64,000 nucleotides of DNA from the NCBI RefSeq assembly GCF_019423325.1, contig NZ_JAHZBQ010000001.1, forward strand, positions 434,001-498,000, given 5' to 3'. Source of the DNA: Campylobacter sp. Lineage in GTDB: Bacteria; Campylobacterota; Campylobacteria; Campylobacterales; Campylobacteraceae. Shown piece after piece: positions 17,643 through 26,158 of the stretch; positions within the stretch are counted from its first letter, which is position 1, and every line of letters starts with the position of its first letter. The notes under the pieces were generated by a model. That model was not told the DNA's origin. It did not search any database and was given only the letters and a program-made list of their open reading frames with translations. Made by a program: the position numbers and the translations under genes.

Positions 17643-19889
17643 CTAAAATAGCCCATTTATCAGCCCTTTAATCGCGTCTGATTGCTCCTTTTTCGCGTCG
17701 TTTTTACTGCTATTATCGTCCTTTTTGACGCCGAAAAGCTTGTCGATGCCCTTGCCGATCTGCTTGTCGAGCTTGCCCTTTAGATAGTCCGATTGAATAT
17801 TGTATTTCGGCTCTTTGATCGTGCCGGTGATGTTTATTTCAAGATCGGTTTTTTCGATGTTTGCCTTAACCGGCACCGAAATCGCGCCCGTTTTACTATC
17901 CAGAGTGCCGCCCGTGACGTTTAGCTTGCTTTTTTGCGCGCTCATATCGGCGTTGAAATTGATTAAATTTTGCTTGATCGTGCCGTTTACTTTGGCGTCG
18001 TTATAGACCTCGCCGCCTAGATCACGACCTAAAATTTTGCCGATTTTATCGATCAATCCGCCGCTAGGAAGGCGGCCGTTATTGATGATCGAGTCAAATT
18101 TTCCGCTGTGCGAGTTTGTATTATACGTAAGATTTGCATTGCCCGTGCCGTCGTAGACGTGGTCGATATTTAGAAGCGTCGTAAGCTCTTTGACGATAAA
18201 ATTTTGGATTTTAAAGTTCACTTCATCGCCCGCGATCTGTCCGTTCAGCTCACCGCCCGCGACCTTGGAATTTATGGTCGCAAACAGGCTCTTGCCGTCA
18301 TGCGAAAGCTCGCCCGTCGCAGCAATTTTGCCGTTTAGTCTGCGATTTAAGAAAAATTCTAGTCGCTGCAGGCTCGGGATCAGCAGCGCGTAGTTTGCCT
18401 TAAGCGCTTTATTTTTGAGCTCGTAGGTGCCGTTTAGGCTCTGAAGCTGCGCCAGATCGGAGTTTGCGCTTACGCTAAAGGTCGCGACCGAGTTTTTGAT
18501 ATTTGTCTGCGCCTGCGCGTCCGCTTTCAGATCGCTCGGGAAGTTCTTGTCCGTCGCGCCGTCTAAAAATTTCTTAAAAATCACGCCGTTAGCGAGCGAA
18601 ATTTGCGCCGTGCCGTTGATACCGTCCTTTAAGCTTAACTTCGCATCGCCGTTTATCGTGCCCTCTCCGATGGCACTACCGTAAAACAGAGCCGAAAGCA
18701 CGGCCAGATTTAGATTGCTCGCCTTAAGCTTTAGATCGCTCAAATTTCCGCTCGCATTCAGGTTGCCGCCCATAGCGTTTAGATTTAAGCTTAGATTTTT
18801 AAGTTCGTTCTGCGCTAGAGCCGCGCTAAGCTCGCCGTTTGCCTTGCCTTGTAGCTTCACTCCCAGGATGTTTTGCAGCGCGGCCAGATCGTTTGTATTT
18901 AGCTTCGCGGACAGCTCGCCGTTTTTATTTTTCAGGTCAAATTTGGCCTCTGCGTCCGCTTTAAGCGCGTCTTTAAACGCTGAAATTTGCGAGTTTGAAA
19001 GCTCAAGCGTAGAAAAATCGGTCTTTAAATTTCCGCTTGCTTTAACGTCGCCCGAAATTTTACGCCCGAGCAGGCTTTCGAGCTTCGCTAGATCGGGCAA
19101 ATTCAGATTAAAATCTGAGTTTAAAGTTTTGTTTTTCAGATCAAATTCCGACTTTTCGGCGCTGATCTTGCCTAGCGTCGAATCGATCTTGCTTGCTGCT
19201 CGCAGGATGTCATTTTGCGCGGTTATGTCCGAGTTTAGCGTGATCTGCACGCCCTTTGGGATAGAGATATTCATATCTTTAAATGCAGATTCGTTGAGGA
19301 TCAAATTTGAACTCTTGATGCTTGCGTTGCCCTCTGCGCTGCCACTGCTAGCCTTGATGTCTGAGAGAATGTCGATATTTCCTTTGGCGTAGATCGGCAA
19401 AGAGGCTACGGCAAGGGCTTTTTCGACGTTTAAGCCCTTAGCGTCGATTTGCAGATCAAGCGGTTTGAGGTCTTTTAAATTTGCCAAAAATTTTACGTTG
19501 CTATCAAAAATCCGCCCGCTGCCGTTGATACCGAATTTGTCAAGATCGCCTAAAATTTGCCCTTTGAGGCTTAGCTCTTCGCTCGTTTTTATACCGAGCT
19601 TGGCTAGATCGTGCGCGTTTGCGTCGTAGTTAAGATCGAAAGAGCGCGCAAAAAGCGAGTATTTGCCCTTTACGTTTACTCTCGCAGCGTCATTTACATT
19701 TGCGCTGATGTCCAGATCGCCGAAATTTAGATCGAATTTCTCAAGCTTCACGTCAAGGCCGCTTTTTTCTTTGATCAAATTTTCTATGTAAGGCCTGGTA
19801 AGATTGTTGCCAAAATCGCTGAAAAATAGGCAGCCCGCGCCTACGATAAGCAGGATTAAAATTCCTGCGATTATGCCGAAAATTTTCAT
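17643..19889 (-). CDS. AsmA-like / TamB-type large periplasmic protein
   Basis: 748 residues. An N-terminal TM anchor (residues 4-25) is followed by a long stretch of repeating short beta-strand units rich in Asn, Leu, Lys and Asp (for example LKASNLNLAVLSAL), as in AsmA/YhdP/TamB proteins. These form hydrophobic grooves implicated in moving phospholipids to the outer membrane. The C-terminal part has the AsmA-like segment with GTIKEPKYNIQSDYLKG, then a charged tail. ATG 19889 follows AAGGGGACGAA. It is divergent from groES, an arrangement I recall from C. jejuni (Cj1219c next to groES). The lipid-transport role is inferred from the family. Confidence 0.75.
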   Translation of the reverse strand: MKIFGIIAGILILLIVGAGCLFFSDFGNNLTRPYIENLIKEKSGLDVKLEKFDLNFGDLDISANVNDAARVNVKGKYSLFARSFDLNYDANAHDLAKLGIKTSEELSLKGQILGDLDKFGINGSGRIFDSNVKFLANLKDLKPLDLQIDAKGLNVEKALAVASLPIYAKGNIDILSDIKASSGSAEGNASIKSSNLILNESAFKDMNISIPKGVQITLNSDITAQNDILRAASKIDSTLGKISAEKSEFDLKNKTLNSDFNLNLPDLAKLESLLGRKISGDVKASGNLKTDFSTLELSNSQISAFKDALKADAEAKFDLKNKNGELSAKLNTNDLAALQNILGVKLQGKANGELSAALAQNELKNLSLNLNAMGGNLNASGNLSDLKLKASNLNLAVLSALFYGSAIGEGTINGDAKLSLKDGINGTAQISLANGVIFKKFLDGATDKNFPSDLKADAQAQTNIKNSVATFSVSANSDLAQLQSLNGTYELKNKALKANYALLIPSLQRLEFFLNRRLNGKIAATGELSHDGKSLFATINSKVAGGELNGQIAGDEVNFKIQNFIVKELTTLLNIDHVYDGTGNANLTYNTNSHSGKFDSIINNGRLPSGGLIDKIGKILGRDLGGEVYNDAKVNGTIKQNLINFNADMSAQKSKLNVTGGTLDSKTGAISVPVKANIEKTDLEINITGTIKEPKYNIQSDYLKGKLDKQIGKGIDKLFGVKKDDNSSKNDAKKEQSDAIKGLINGLF

Positions 19890-20004
19890 TTCGTCCCCTT
19901 AAAATTTAAAATTTGAGGGTATTATAGCCCTTAAAATTTAACGTTTGAAATCTCAATACTTGAGTTTAAATCACTAAAGTTTTATAAAAATTTTTCATAA
20001 ACTA

Positions 20005-20033
20005 TTGACAAGATTTTAAATTTTGCATATAAT
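20005..20033 (+). promoter_or_regulatory. Consensus sigma70 promoter of groES-groEL
   Basis: TTGACA at 20005-20010 and TATAAT at 20028-20033, separated by exactly 17 bases. Both hexamers are perfect matches, which is unusual for Campylobacter, where -35 boxes are usually weak. Confidence 0.85.
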
Positions 20034-20034
20034 T

Positions 20035-20061
20035 TTAGCACTCAAACACATTGAGTGCCAA
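20035..20061 (+). promoter_or_regulatory. CIRCE operator (HrcA binding site)
   Basis: TTAGCACTC (20035-20043), nine spacer bases, then GAGTGCCAA (20053-20061). This matches the CIRCE inverted repeat TTAGCACTC-N9-GAGTGCTAA at all but one position. It overlaps the expected transcription start right after the -10 box, so HrcA would block initiation and release it on heat shock. Confidence 0.9.
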
Positions 20062-20094
20062 TTTTAGAAATCACAAATCAAAGAAAGGACTGAA

Positions 20095-20358
20095 ATGAAA
20101 TTTCAACCACTTGGCAAGCGCGTTCTAATTGAGCGCGAGGAGGAAACCAAAAAGACCGCTTCGGGCATCATCATCCCCGACAATGCTTCAAAAGAGAAGC
20201 CTTCGACCGGCAAAATCGTAGCCGTCGGCAGCGAATGTGAAGGCGTCAAAAATGGCGATACCGTAGCGTTTGCAAAATACGCAGGCAGCGAGATCAGCTT
20301 AGACGATAAGAAATACCTTATCTTAAATTTAGAAGATGTTTTGGGCATAATTAAATAA
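20095..20358 (+). CDS. groES: Co-chaperonin GroES
   Basis: 87-residue lid of the GroEL chaperonin, forming a heptameric ring. Typical start MKFQPLGKRVLIER, mobile loop region ETKKTASGIIIPDNASKEKP, and the closing LNLEDVLGIIK. ATG 20095 follows AAAGGACTGAA. First gene of the heat-shock operon under the promoter and CIRCE site just upstream; groEL follows after 12 bases. Confidence 0.98.
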   Translation: MKFQPLGKRVLIEREEETKKTASGIIIPDNASKEKPSTGKIVAVGSECEGVKNGDTVAFAKYAGSEISLDDKKYLILNLEDVLGIIK

Positions 20359-20370
20359 AAAGGATTGAAA

Positions 20371-22008
20371 ATGGCAAAAGAGATTATTTTTTCAGACGAC
20401 GCAAGAAACAAACTCTACGCGGGCGTTAGGAAACTAAACGACGCGGTAAAAGTTACGATGGGACCTCGCGGTCGCAATGTCTTAATCCAAAAAAGCTTCG
20501 GCGCTCCGGCGATCACAAAAGACGGCGTAACCGTAGCTAAAGAGATCGAGCTAAAAGATACGCTAGAGAATATGGGTGCTTCTTTGGTGCGCGAAGTAGC
20601 GAGCAAGACCAACGATCAAGCGGGCGACGGCACTACTACAGCAACCGTGCTAGCTCACGCGATCTTTAAAGAAGGCCTACGTAACGTAACTGCGGGCGCA
20701 AATCCGATCGAAGTTAAGCGCGGTATGGATAAATTTAGCGCTGCGATCATCGAGGAGCTAAAAAAATCATCTAAAAAAGTAAGCGGCAAAAAAGAGATCG
20801 CTCAGGTTGCTACTATCTCTGCAAACAACGATAGCTCCGTCGGCGATCTGATCGCAGATGCGATGGAGAAGGTCGGTAAAGACGGCGTCATCACCGTAGA
20901 AGAGGCAAAATCGATCAACGATGAGCTAACCGTCGTCGAGGGAATGCAGTTTGACCGCGGCTATCTAAGCCCATATTTCATTACAAATGCCGAGAAAATG
21001 CTAGTCGAGCTAAGCTCGCCGCTAGTGCTTCTATTTGACAAAAAAATTACAAATTTAAAAGACCTATTACCAGTTTTGGAGCAGGTTCAAAAAAGCGGCA
21101 AACCTCTTCTAATAATCGCCGAGGATATCGAGGGCGAGGCGCTTGCGACTTTAGTCGTAAATAAACTTCGCGGCGTGCTAAACATCTCCGCGGTCAAAGC
21201 CCCTGGATTTGGCGATCGTAGAAAGGCGATGCTTGAAGATATCGCGATTTTAACAGGCGGCACCGTCATCAGCGAGGAGCTTGGCAGAACGCTAGAAAGC
21301 GCTTCCATGGCCGATCTTGGACAGGCTGAGCGTATCGTGATCGACAAAGATAACACCACTATCGTAGGCGGCGCGGGCAAGAAAAAAGATATCGACGCGC
21401 GCGTTTTGCAGATCAAAGCTCAAATCGCCGAGACTACGAGCGATTACGATAAAGAGAAGCTTCAAGAGCGCATGGCTAAGCTTAGCGGCGGCGTTGCGGT
21501 TATCAAGGTGGGCGCTGCGACCGAAACCGAGATGAAAGAGAAAAAAGACCGCGTGGACGACGCTCTAAACGCAACCAAAGCAGCCGTAGACGAGGGTATC
21601 GTAATCGGCGGCGGCGCTGCGCTAATCAGAGCGGGACTTAGCGTAAAGCTAGCCCTAAGCGGTGACGAGCTTATCGGTGCGGACATCGTTAAGCGCGCGC
21701 TTTTCGCTCCGCTTCGCCAGATCGCCGAGAATGCAGGATTTGACGCGGGTGTCGTAGCAAATAAGGTTGAGCAAGGCTCGGACAAAAAATTCGGCTTCAA
21801 CGCCGCAAACGGCGAGTACGTCAATATGTTTGAGGCAGGTATCATCGATCCGGTCAAAGTCGAGCGTATTGCGCTTCAAAACGCGGTCTCTGTCGCAAGC
21901 CTACTTCTAACGACCGAAGCGACCGTAAGCGAGATCAAAGAGGAGAAACCTGCAATGCCTCCAATGCCTGATATGGGCGGAATGGGTGGCATGGGCGGAA
22001 TGATGTAG
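20371..22008 (+). CDS. groEL: Chaperonin GroEL (Hsp60)
   Basis: 545-residue ATP-dependent chaperonin that folds cytosolic proteins in the GroEL14-GroES7 cage. ATP-binding segments include VTMGPRGRNVLIQ and GDGTTTATVLA, and the C-terminus is the usual GGM repeat (PDMGGMGGMGGMM). ATG 20371 follows AAGGA at 20360-20364; an in-frame TTG at 20365 is ignored because it abuts the ribosome site. Co-transcribed with groES. Confidence 0.98.
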   Translation: MAKEIIFSDDARNKLYAGVRKLNDAVKVTMGPRGRNVLIQKSFGAPAITKDGVTVAKEIELKDTLENMGASLVREVASKTNDQAGDGTTTATVLAHAIFKEGLRNVTAGANPIEVKRGMDKFSAAIIEELKKSSKKVSGKKEIAQVATISANNDSSVGDLIADAMEKVGKDGVITVEEAKSINDELTVVEGMQFDRGYLSPYFITNAEKMLVELSSPLVLLFDKKITNLKDLLPVLEQVQKSGKPLLIIAEDIEGEALATLVVNKLRGVLNISAVKAPGFGDRRKAMLEDIAILTGGTVISEELGRTLESASMADLGQAERIVIDKDNTTIVGGAGKKKDIDARVLQIKAQIAETTSDYDKEKLQERMAKLSGGVAVIKVGAATETEMKEKKDRVDDALNATKAAVDEGIVIGGGAALIRAGLSVKLALSGDELIGADIVKRALFAPLRQIAENAGFDAGVVANKVEQGSDKKFGFNAANGEYVNMFEAGIIDPVKVERIALQNAVSVASLLLTTEATVSEIKEEKPAMPPMPDMGGMGGMGGMM

Positions 22009-22591
22009 CCCCATAGGAGCGCCATTCGGCGCTCCTATGCCATTGCAACGGCGCTGTGAGATTTTGCAGCGCTCTGCAATGCCTTATGTGCGGCGATGCT
22101 TTAGCTATACTCCGCTAAAATGATATGTGCCGCGTTTTTAAATACGTCTGAAGCGCGGCGATTTATTATGAATTAGCGATTAAGTGGTGTAATTTTTAGT
22201 CACCGCATGGTATCTCACCGCAAATTTGTGGTTTTGCTGCATTATCCTTTAAAATTAAAATTTTATCTGAGCTTACTTTTTACCTTAAATTCTGACTTGC
22301 CGCTCAAAATCTAAGCGCAGAATTCTAAAACTTTAAAATTTTTCAGCTCTCCTTCTTAAGCGCTTACAAGATAAAATTTTTGCCGTGACGTCATATTTTT
22401 AGTGTGATAAAATTTTATTGCCAGATAGAATTCTAGCTGCGGAATTTTTAAAGCTTAGCCTTTATCCAGGTTTTTATTTGGCGATACGACTTGGAATTAG
22501 AGCTGAAATTTCATAGCCTCACTCATTAAATTTAACGCGGCTTAATCTAAGCTTTGCTAAATTTCGCCTAAAATCCATGGAAAGGAAAACG
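22009..22591. other. Spacer between groEL and the 22592 gene
   Basis: About 580 bases. Apart from the groEL hairpin I see scattered AAATTT/GAATTT words and no supported ORF or RNA gene. Confidence 0.55.
22012..22039 (+). terminator. Hairpin after groEL
   Basis: A perfect 12-bp stem: CATAGGAGCGCC (22012-22023), loop ATTC, then GGCGCTCCTATG (22028-22039), four bases after the stop. No T-run follows, so it may protect the mRNA 3' end or terminate without a U-tract. Confidence 0.6.
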
Positions 22592-23656
22592 ATGAAAAAT
22601 TTAGCTCGTATTTTTTTAATTGCGTTCATTTTGACGAGCTTTTCTAGCGTTTTTGCCGCGCAGCAAAGCCACAAATCTACCGCCGCGCAGCAAAACCATA
22701 AATATAAAATTTCATCTCAAAATTTGCGAGCCAAAGATCATCTGAGTAAAAATACCTCGGCAAGATCCTCTGCCGAGCCGCATGCTAAAAAATCTGCAAA
22801 TGCTAAAAGCCTTTCAAATTCCAAGCTCACAAAAAATACGCGTGCATCTGGGAATTCTGCTAAAAATTCCACGCGAAAAAGTGCGAAAAATTTTATTAAA
22901 AATTCTAGGCAAAATTTCGCATCACATTCTGCGAGAAATAAAGCATCTAAGCGCCCGGCTAATCAATCAAGCAGTCAGAATGTAGCTAGCAAGAGTCTAG
23001 TCGCGACACTGATGCGTTTGCCAAAGACCCGTATCTATGAGGACGAGGCGCCAAGCGCCCGCGATACGGAGCAAACTTACAGAGGTGCAGATATGCGGAG
23101 AAGCGTAAGCGCGCAAACTCACGGAGGCGCGGATGATCAGACCGGCAAAACCGTAGACGCACAAGCTCGCAAATTAACGACGACTCGAATTGCACAGCCG
23201 CAAGCTCGCTACGGCTATAGTGCAACTCGTTCTGGCGCTATGGGGCATACAGCTGCATCTCATTCGAGCGCCACAAAGTATACGGCTCGTCAAAATGCTC
23301 GCGCGCCCTATCTTCCCACATCTGCTCGCTCTAGCCGTGCGATAGGGCGCTCTGGCGGTAGCGCGCTTGGTAAGATGTCGTCGCTAGAGCGAGGTAATGC
23401 GTTAGGACAAGGTGCTGCGATGCATTATGATGAGCGTTGGGCGAAGCCCGCTCCACAGCCTTATGAGCCTGCGCCTGAGACCGAGAAAAAGCGAGGGCTG
23501 ATATTTTCGTCGCAGTGGGGTCCTGCCGCGCCGAAAAGTAAGTGGCAGCAGCACGAAGCTCCGACGGATGATGCTTCGTCGCGCAATGAGTCGGTGATGG
23601 ATATGCTGCAAGATAAGATGAGCAGGGTCAAGGTGAATATGGAGTTGGTGCGCTAG
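22592..23656 (+). CDS. Secreted, highly basic low-complexity protein
   Basis: 354 residues; family not recognised. A clean signal peptide (about residues 1-22, ending SSVFA-A) precedes a long Lys/Ser/Asn/Ala-rich region (roughly 23-125), then a less repetitive Arg/Ala/Ser-rich region with many tyrosines and a final acidic to neutral tail. It is probably periplasmic or surface-exposed and largely disordered. ATG 22592 is chosen because AAGGA ends 6 bases upstream; the ATG at 22577 lies just before that site. It is flanked by long spacers, so it is probably monocistronic. DNA or wall binding is possible from its charge but not shown. Confidence 0.6.
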   Translation: MKNLARIFLIAFILTSFSSVFAAQQSHKSTAAQQNHKYKISSQNLRAKDHLSKNTSARSSAEPHAKKSANAKSLSNSKLTKNTRASGNSAKNSTRKSAKNFIKNSRQNFASHSARNKASKRPANQSSSQNVASKSLVATLMRLPKTRIYEDEAPSARDTEQTYRGADMRRSVSAQTHGGADDQTGKTVDAQARKLTTTRIAQPQARYGYSATRSGAMGHTAASHSSATKYTARQNARAPYLPTSARSSRAIGRSGGSALGKMSSLERGNALGQGAAMHYDERWAKPAPQPYEPAPETEKKRGLIFSSQWGPAAPKSKWQQHEAPTDDASSRNESVMDMLQDKMSRVKVNMELVR

Positions 23657-24285
23657 CCTAAGCGGCGCGCCAGCGCAATTTATATGCGTAGGCGGGTTAA
23701 TTTTACTGCCTCTGTAAGAACGGCGCTTGCATTGCAAAAACACGAACGGCTGACGTTTTTCGGCTTTGTCGCCGTGCGAAAAATGCCCTAATGCTGCAAT
23801 TAAAAATAAAATTTTCATATTTCATCTACGGGCTTTGAATTTCACGGCTGCATGCCGCGCTGCTAGGATAAACCAGACTGCACTCGTTTTGCGCGAACGG
23901 GCGCTGCGACGATACTGCGGATAAAATTTCGCCGAAATTTCAAAAGCTTAATTTTGTAATTTTACGTCGCAGGACTTCGCCCGCCTCGCCTACTAAATTC
24001 GCGGAATTTTGCTTGGCTGCGTGGTTTATTAAATTTCGCTTGCCATCAAATTTTGCAGAGTTTCGCCTGCTAGCGGAATTTTTAGAATTTTATTAGATGG
24101 CGGAATTTTATAGAACTCTATTCGCTCAAATTCCGCGGCAAAATGAAATTTTTTGCAAGCGCGAAAGCAAAATTTAGCGAGTGAAATTTTGCAGGCAAAA
24201 TTCTAGCGGCGGGTGGCGAGCGCGAATTATTAAATTTTAACCCCGTTTTGAATAAAATAGCGCCAAAAATTCTAAAGGCTTAAAT
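23657..24285. other. Long AAATTT-rich spacer upstream of ispG
   Basis: About 630 bases. The right half (23930-24240) is crowded with AAATTT, GAATTT and GAATTC-type words on a background of GCGG pieces. No supported ORF. TAAAAT at 24253-24258 is a possible -10 box for ispG. Confidence 0.6.
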
Positions 24286-25353
24286 TTGAAAAATCGCTAT
24301 CCGACCCGTCAAATCTCCGTCGGCTCCGTCAAAATCGGCGGCGGTGCGCCCATCTCCGTGCAGTCGATGAGCTTTTCTAAAACAAAGGACGTGGAGGGCA
24401 CGCTAGAGCAGATAAACCGCCTGTATTTCGCGGGCTGCGACATCGTGCGCTGCGCCGTGCTCGATAAGCAGGATGCGGACGCGCTCACACGCATCAAAAA
24501 AAGCTCGCCGCTTCCCATCGTAGCGGATATCCATTTTAATTTTCGCTTGGCGCTACAGGTCGCGGAGTTTGTCGATGCTATCCGCATAAACCCGGGCAAT
24601 ATCGGTGGCAAGGACCGTATCAAGGAGGTCGTGCGTGCGTGCAAAGCTCGCAGCTTGCCCATCCGCATCGGCGTAAATTTGGGCTCACTCGAGGAGCAGT
24701 TTGAGCAAAAATACGGCCGCAGCGTGGAGGCGATGGTGCAAAGCGCGCTGTATAACGCCGCGCTGCTTGAAGATGAGGACTTTAGCGATATCGCGATCTC
24801 GCTTAAGACTTCGGACGCGCCGAGCACGGTGGCTGCGTATCGCGCGCTGCGCCCGCTATGCGAGTATCCTTTTCATCTGGGCGTGACCGAGGCGGGGACG
24901 AAATTTCACGCGAGCATCAAGAGCGCGATCGCGCTGGGAGCGCTTCTGATGGAGGGGATCGGCGATACGATGCGCGTGAGTATCACGGGCGAGCTTGAGG
25001 AGGAGATCCGCGTCGCGCGCGCGATCCTGCAGGATGCGGGCGTGCAAAAAAGCGGCGTCAATATCATCTCGTGCCCTACCTGCGGGCGTTTGCAAAGCGA
25101 TCTGCTAAGCGCGATCAAAATCGTCGAAGAAAAAACCGCGCACATCAAAACGCCGCTAAATATCAGCGTCATGGGCTGCGTCGTAAATGCGATCGGCGAG
25201 GCGAAGGGCGCGGACGTGGCGATCGCGTTCGGCAACGGGCGCGGCATCGTGATGCGCCACGGCGAAGTGGTCGCCAAACTCGAGGAGGGCAAGCTCGTGG
25301 AGCGGTTTTTGCAAGAGGTCGAGGACGAGGTGCGGGCTCGCGAAGGAGCGTGA
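24286..25353 (+). CDS. ispG: 4-hydroxy-3-methylbut-2-enyl diphosphate synthase (GcpE)
   Basis: Iron-sulfur enzyme of the MEP isoprenoid pathway, converting MEcPP to HMBPP. 355 residues. N-terminal barrel signature VGSVKIGGGAPISVQSMS. The [4Fe-4S] ligands include CPTCGR (about residues 264-269) and the cysteine in VMGCVVNAIGEAKGADV, with the conserved glutamate in the latter. It starts at TTG 24286 with AAAGG seven bases upstream; no ATG in frame precedes the conserved beginning. No neighbouring pathway gene. Confidence 0.96.
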   Translation: MKNRYPTRQISVGSVKIGGGAPISVQSMSFSKTKDVEGTLEQINRLYFAGCDIVRCAVLDKQDADALTRIKKSSPLPIVADIHFNFRLALQVAEFVDAIRINPGNIGGKDRIKEVVRACKARSLPIRIGVNLGSLEEQFEQKYGRSVEAMVQSALYNAALLEDEDFSDIAISLKTSDAPSTVAAYRALRPLCEYPFHLGVTEAGTKFHASIKSAIALGALLMEGIGDTMRVSITGELEEEIRVARAILQDAGVQKSGVNIISCPTCGRLQSDLLSAIKIVEEKTAHIKTPLNISVMGCVVNAIGEAKGADVAIAFGNGRGIVMRHGEVVAKLEEGKLVERFLQEVEDEVRAREGA

Positions 25354-26158
25354 GGGCCGCGGAGCGCCTAGCAGCTCAAATCTCGTTATTATTCGTGGCT
25401 TGGGTGGCTCGGCTCTGAATTTTGGTGCGCTTGGGCTAGTTGTAATTTGCTCGGCGTTTTAAGGCGCTCTCGGGCTTATCGCGGTTCGTTTAGGCTCATA
25501 GGTACAGCGTGTCTTGGCGTGAAATTTTAAAATTTCATCCTTAAGGCGGCGCTTTTAAATTTGAGTCTTTGGGGAATACGGCTTGGAATTTTGGTTTGAA
25601 ATTTCGCGTGAAATTTTGAGTTAAAATTTTGGCTTTGGAATTTCGTCTTGAAATTTCATTTTAAAATTTCAACCTCGCGATTTGAAGCGAAATTTTATAG
25701 AGTAGAATTTACCGCGCGAAATTTTAAGCGGTAGAATTTTATGCTGTCTATGAAATTTAGGCGCAGGCTCTATGCGCTCGCCAATTTTACTCGCAGGATT
25801 TGCCTCGGTAGAATTCCGTGCCGCAAAGCGGAATCTTGACGGATGAAATTCCGATACGCCACGAAATTTCATCCGGCTGGATTTCGTCCTGCACCTAAAT
25901 TTAAGGCGAGCGAAATTTTAAGAGTCAAAATTTCAAAGGGCGAAATTTAAAGCCGGCGGGATTTTAAAGGCGAAAATTCTGAGGATGAAATTTTAGATAG
26001 CAAAATTTAAAGCGGCTCAAATTATAAAATTTTGCCCGATAGAATTTTGCTAAGAGGCGAGATTTCAATTCTATAAAATTTAAAATTATCGCGCCGCAGA
26101 GATTTGCGGAGGCGAGCTTGAAATTTTATAGAATTTAAATGCGAAACGAGGGGAAGCG
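25354..26158. repeat. 805-bp spacer saturated with RAATTY words
   Basis: The most extreme spacer of the window. By hand I count 36 AATT tetramers between 25381 and 26158, of which 31 are in the RAATTY context (mostly AAATTT and GAATTT). Words recur about every 20-25 bases, separated by variable GC-rich linkers. There is no fixed repeat length, no constant spacer and no supported ORF, so it is not a CRISPR or a simple tandem array. Confidence 0.8.

Noticed and set aside
17451..17651. Open frame of 66 codons on the plus strand
   Set aside because: Made of AAATTTTA words, no ribosome site, and it runs through the terminator hairpin.
25501..26040. Regularly spaced short repeats resembling a CRISPR
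   Set aside because: The shared word is only 6-8 bases, spacing is irregular and no cas genes are present.
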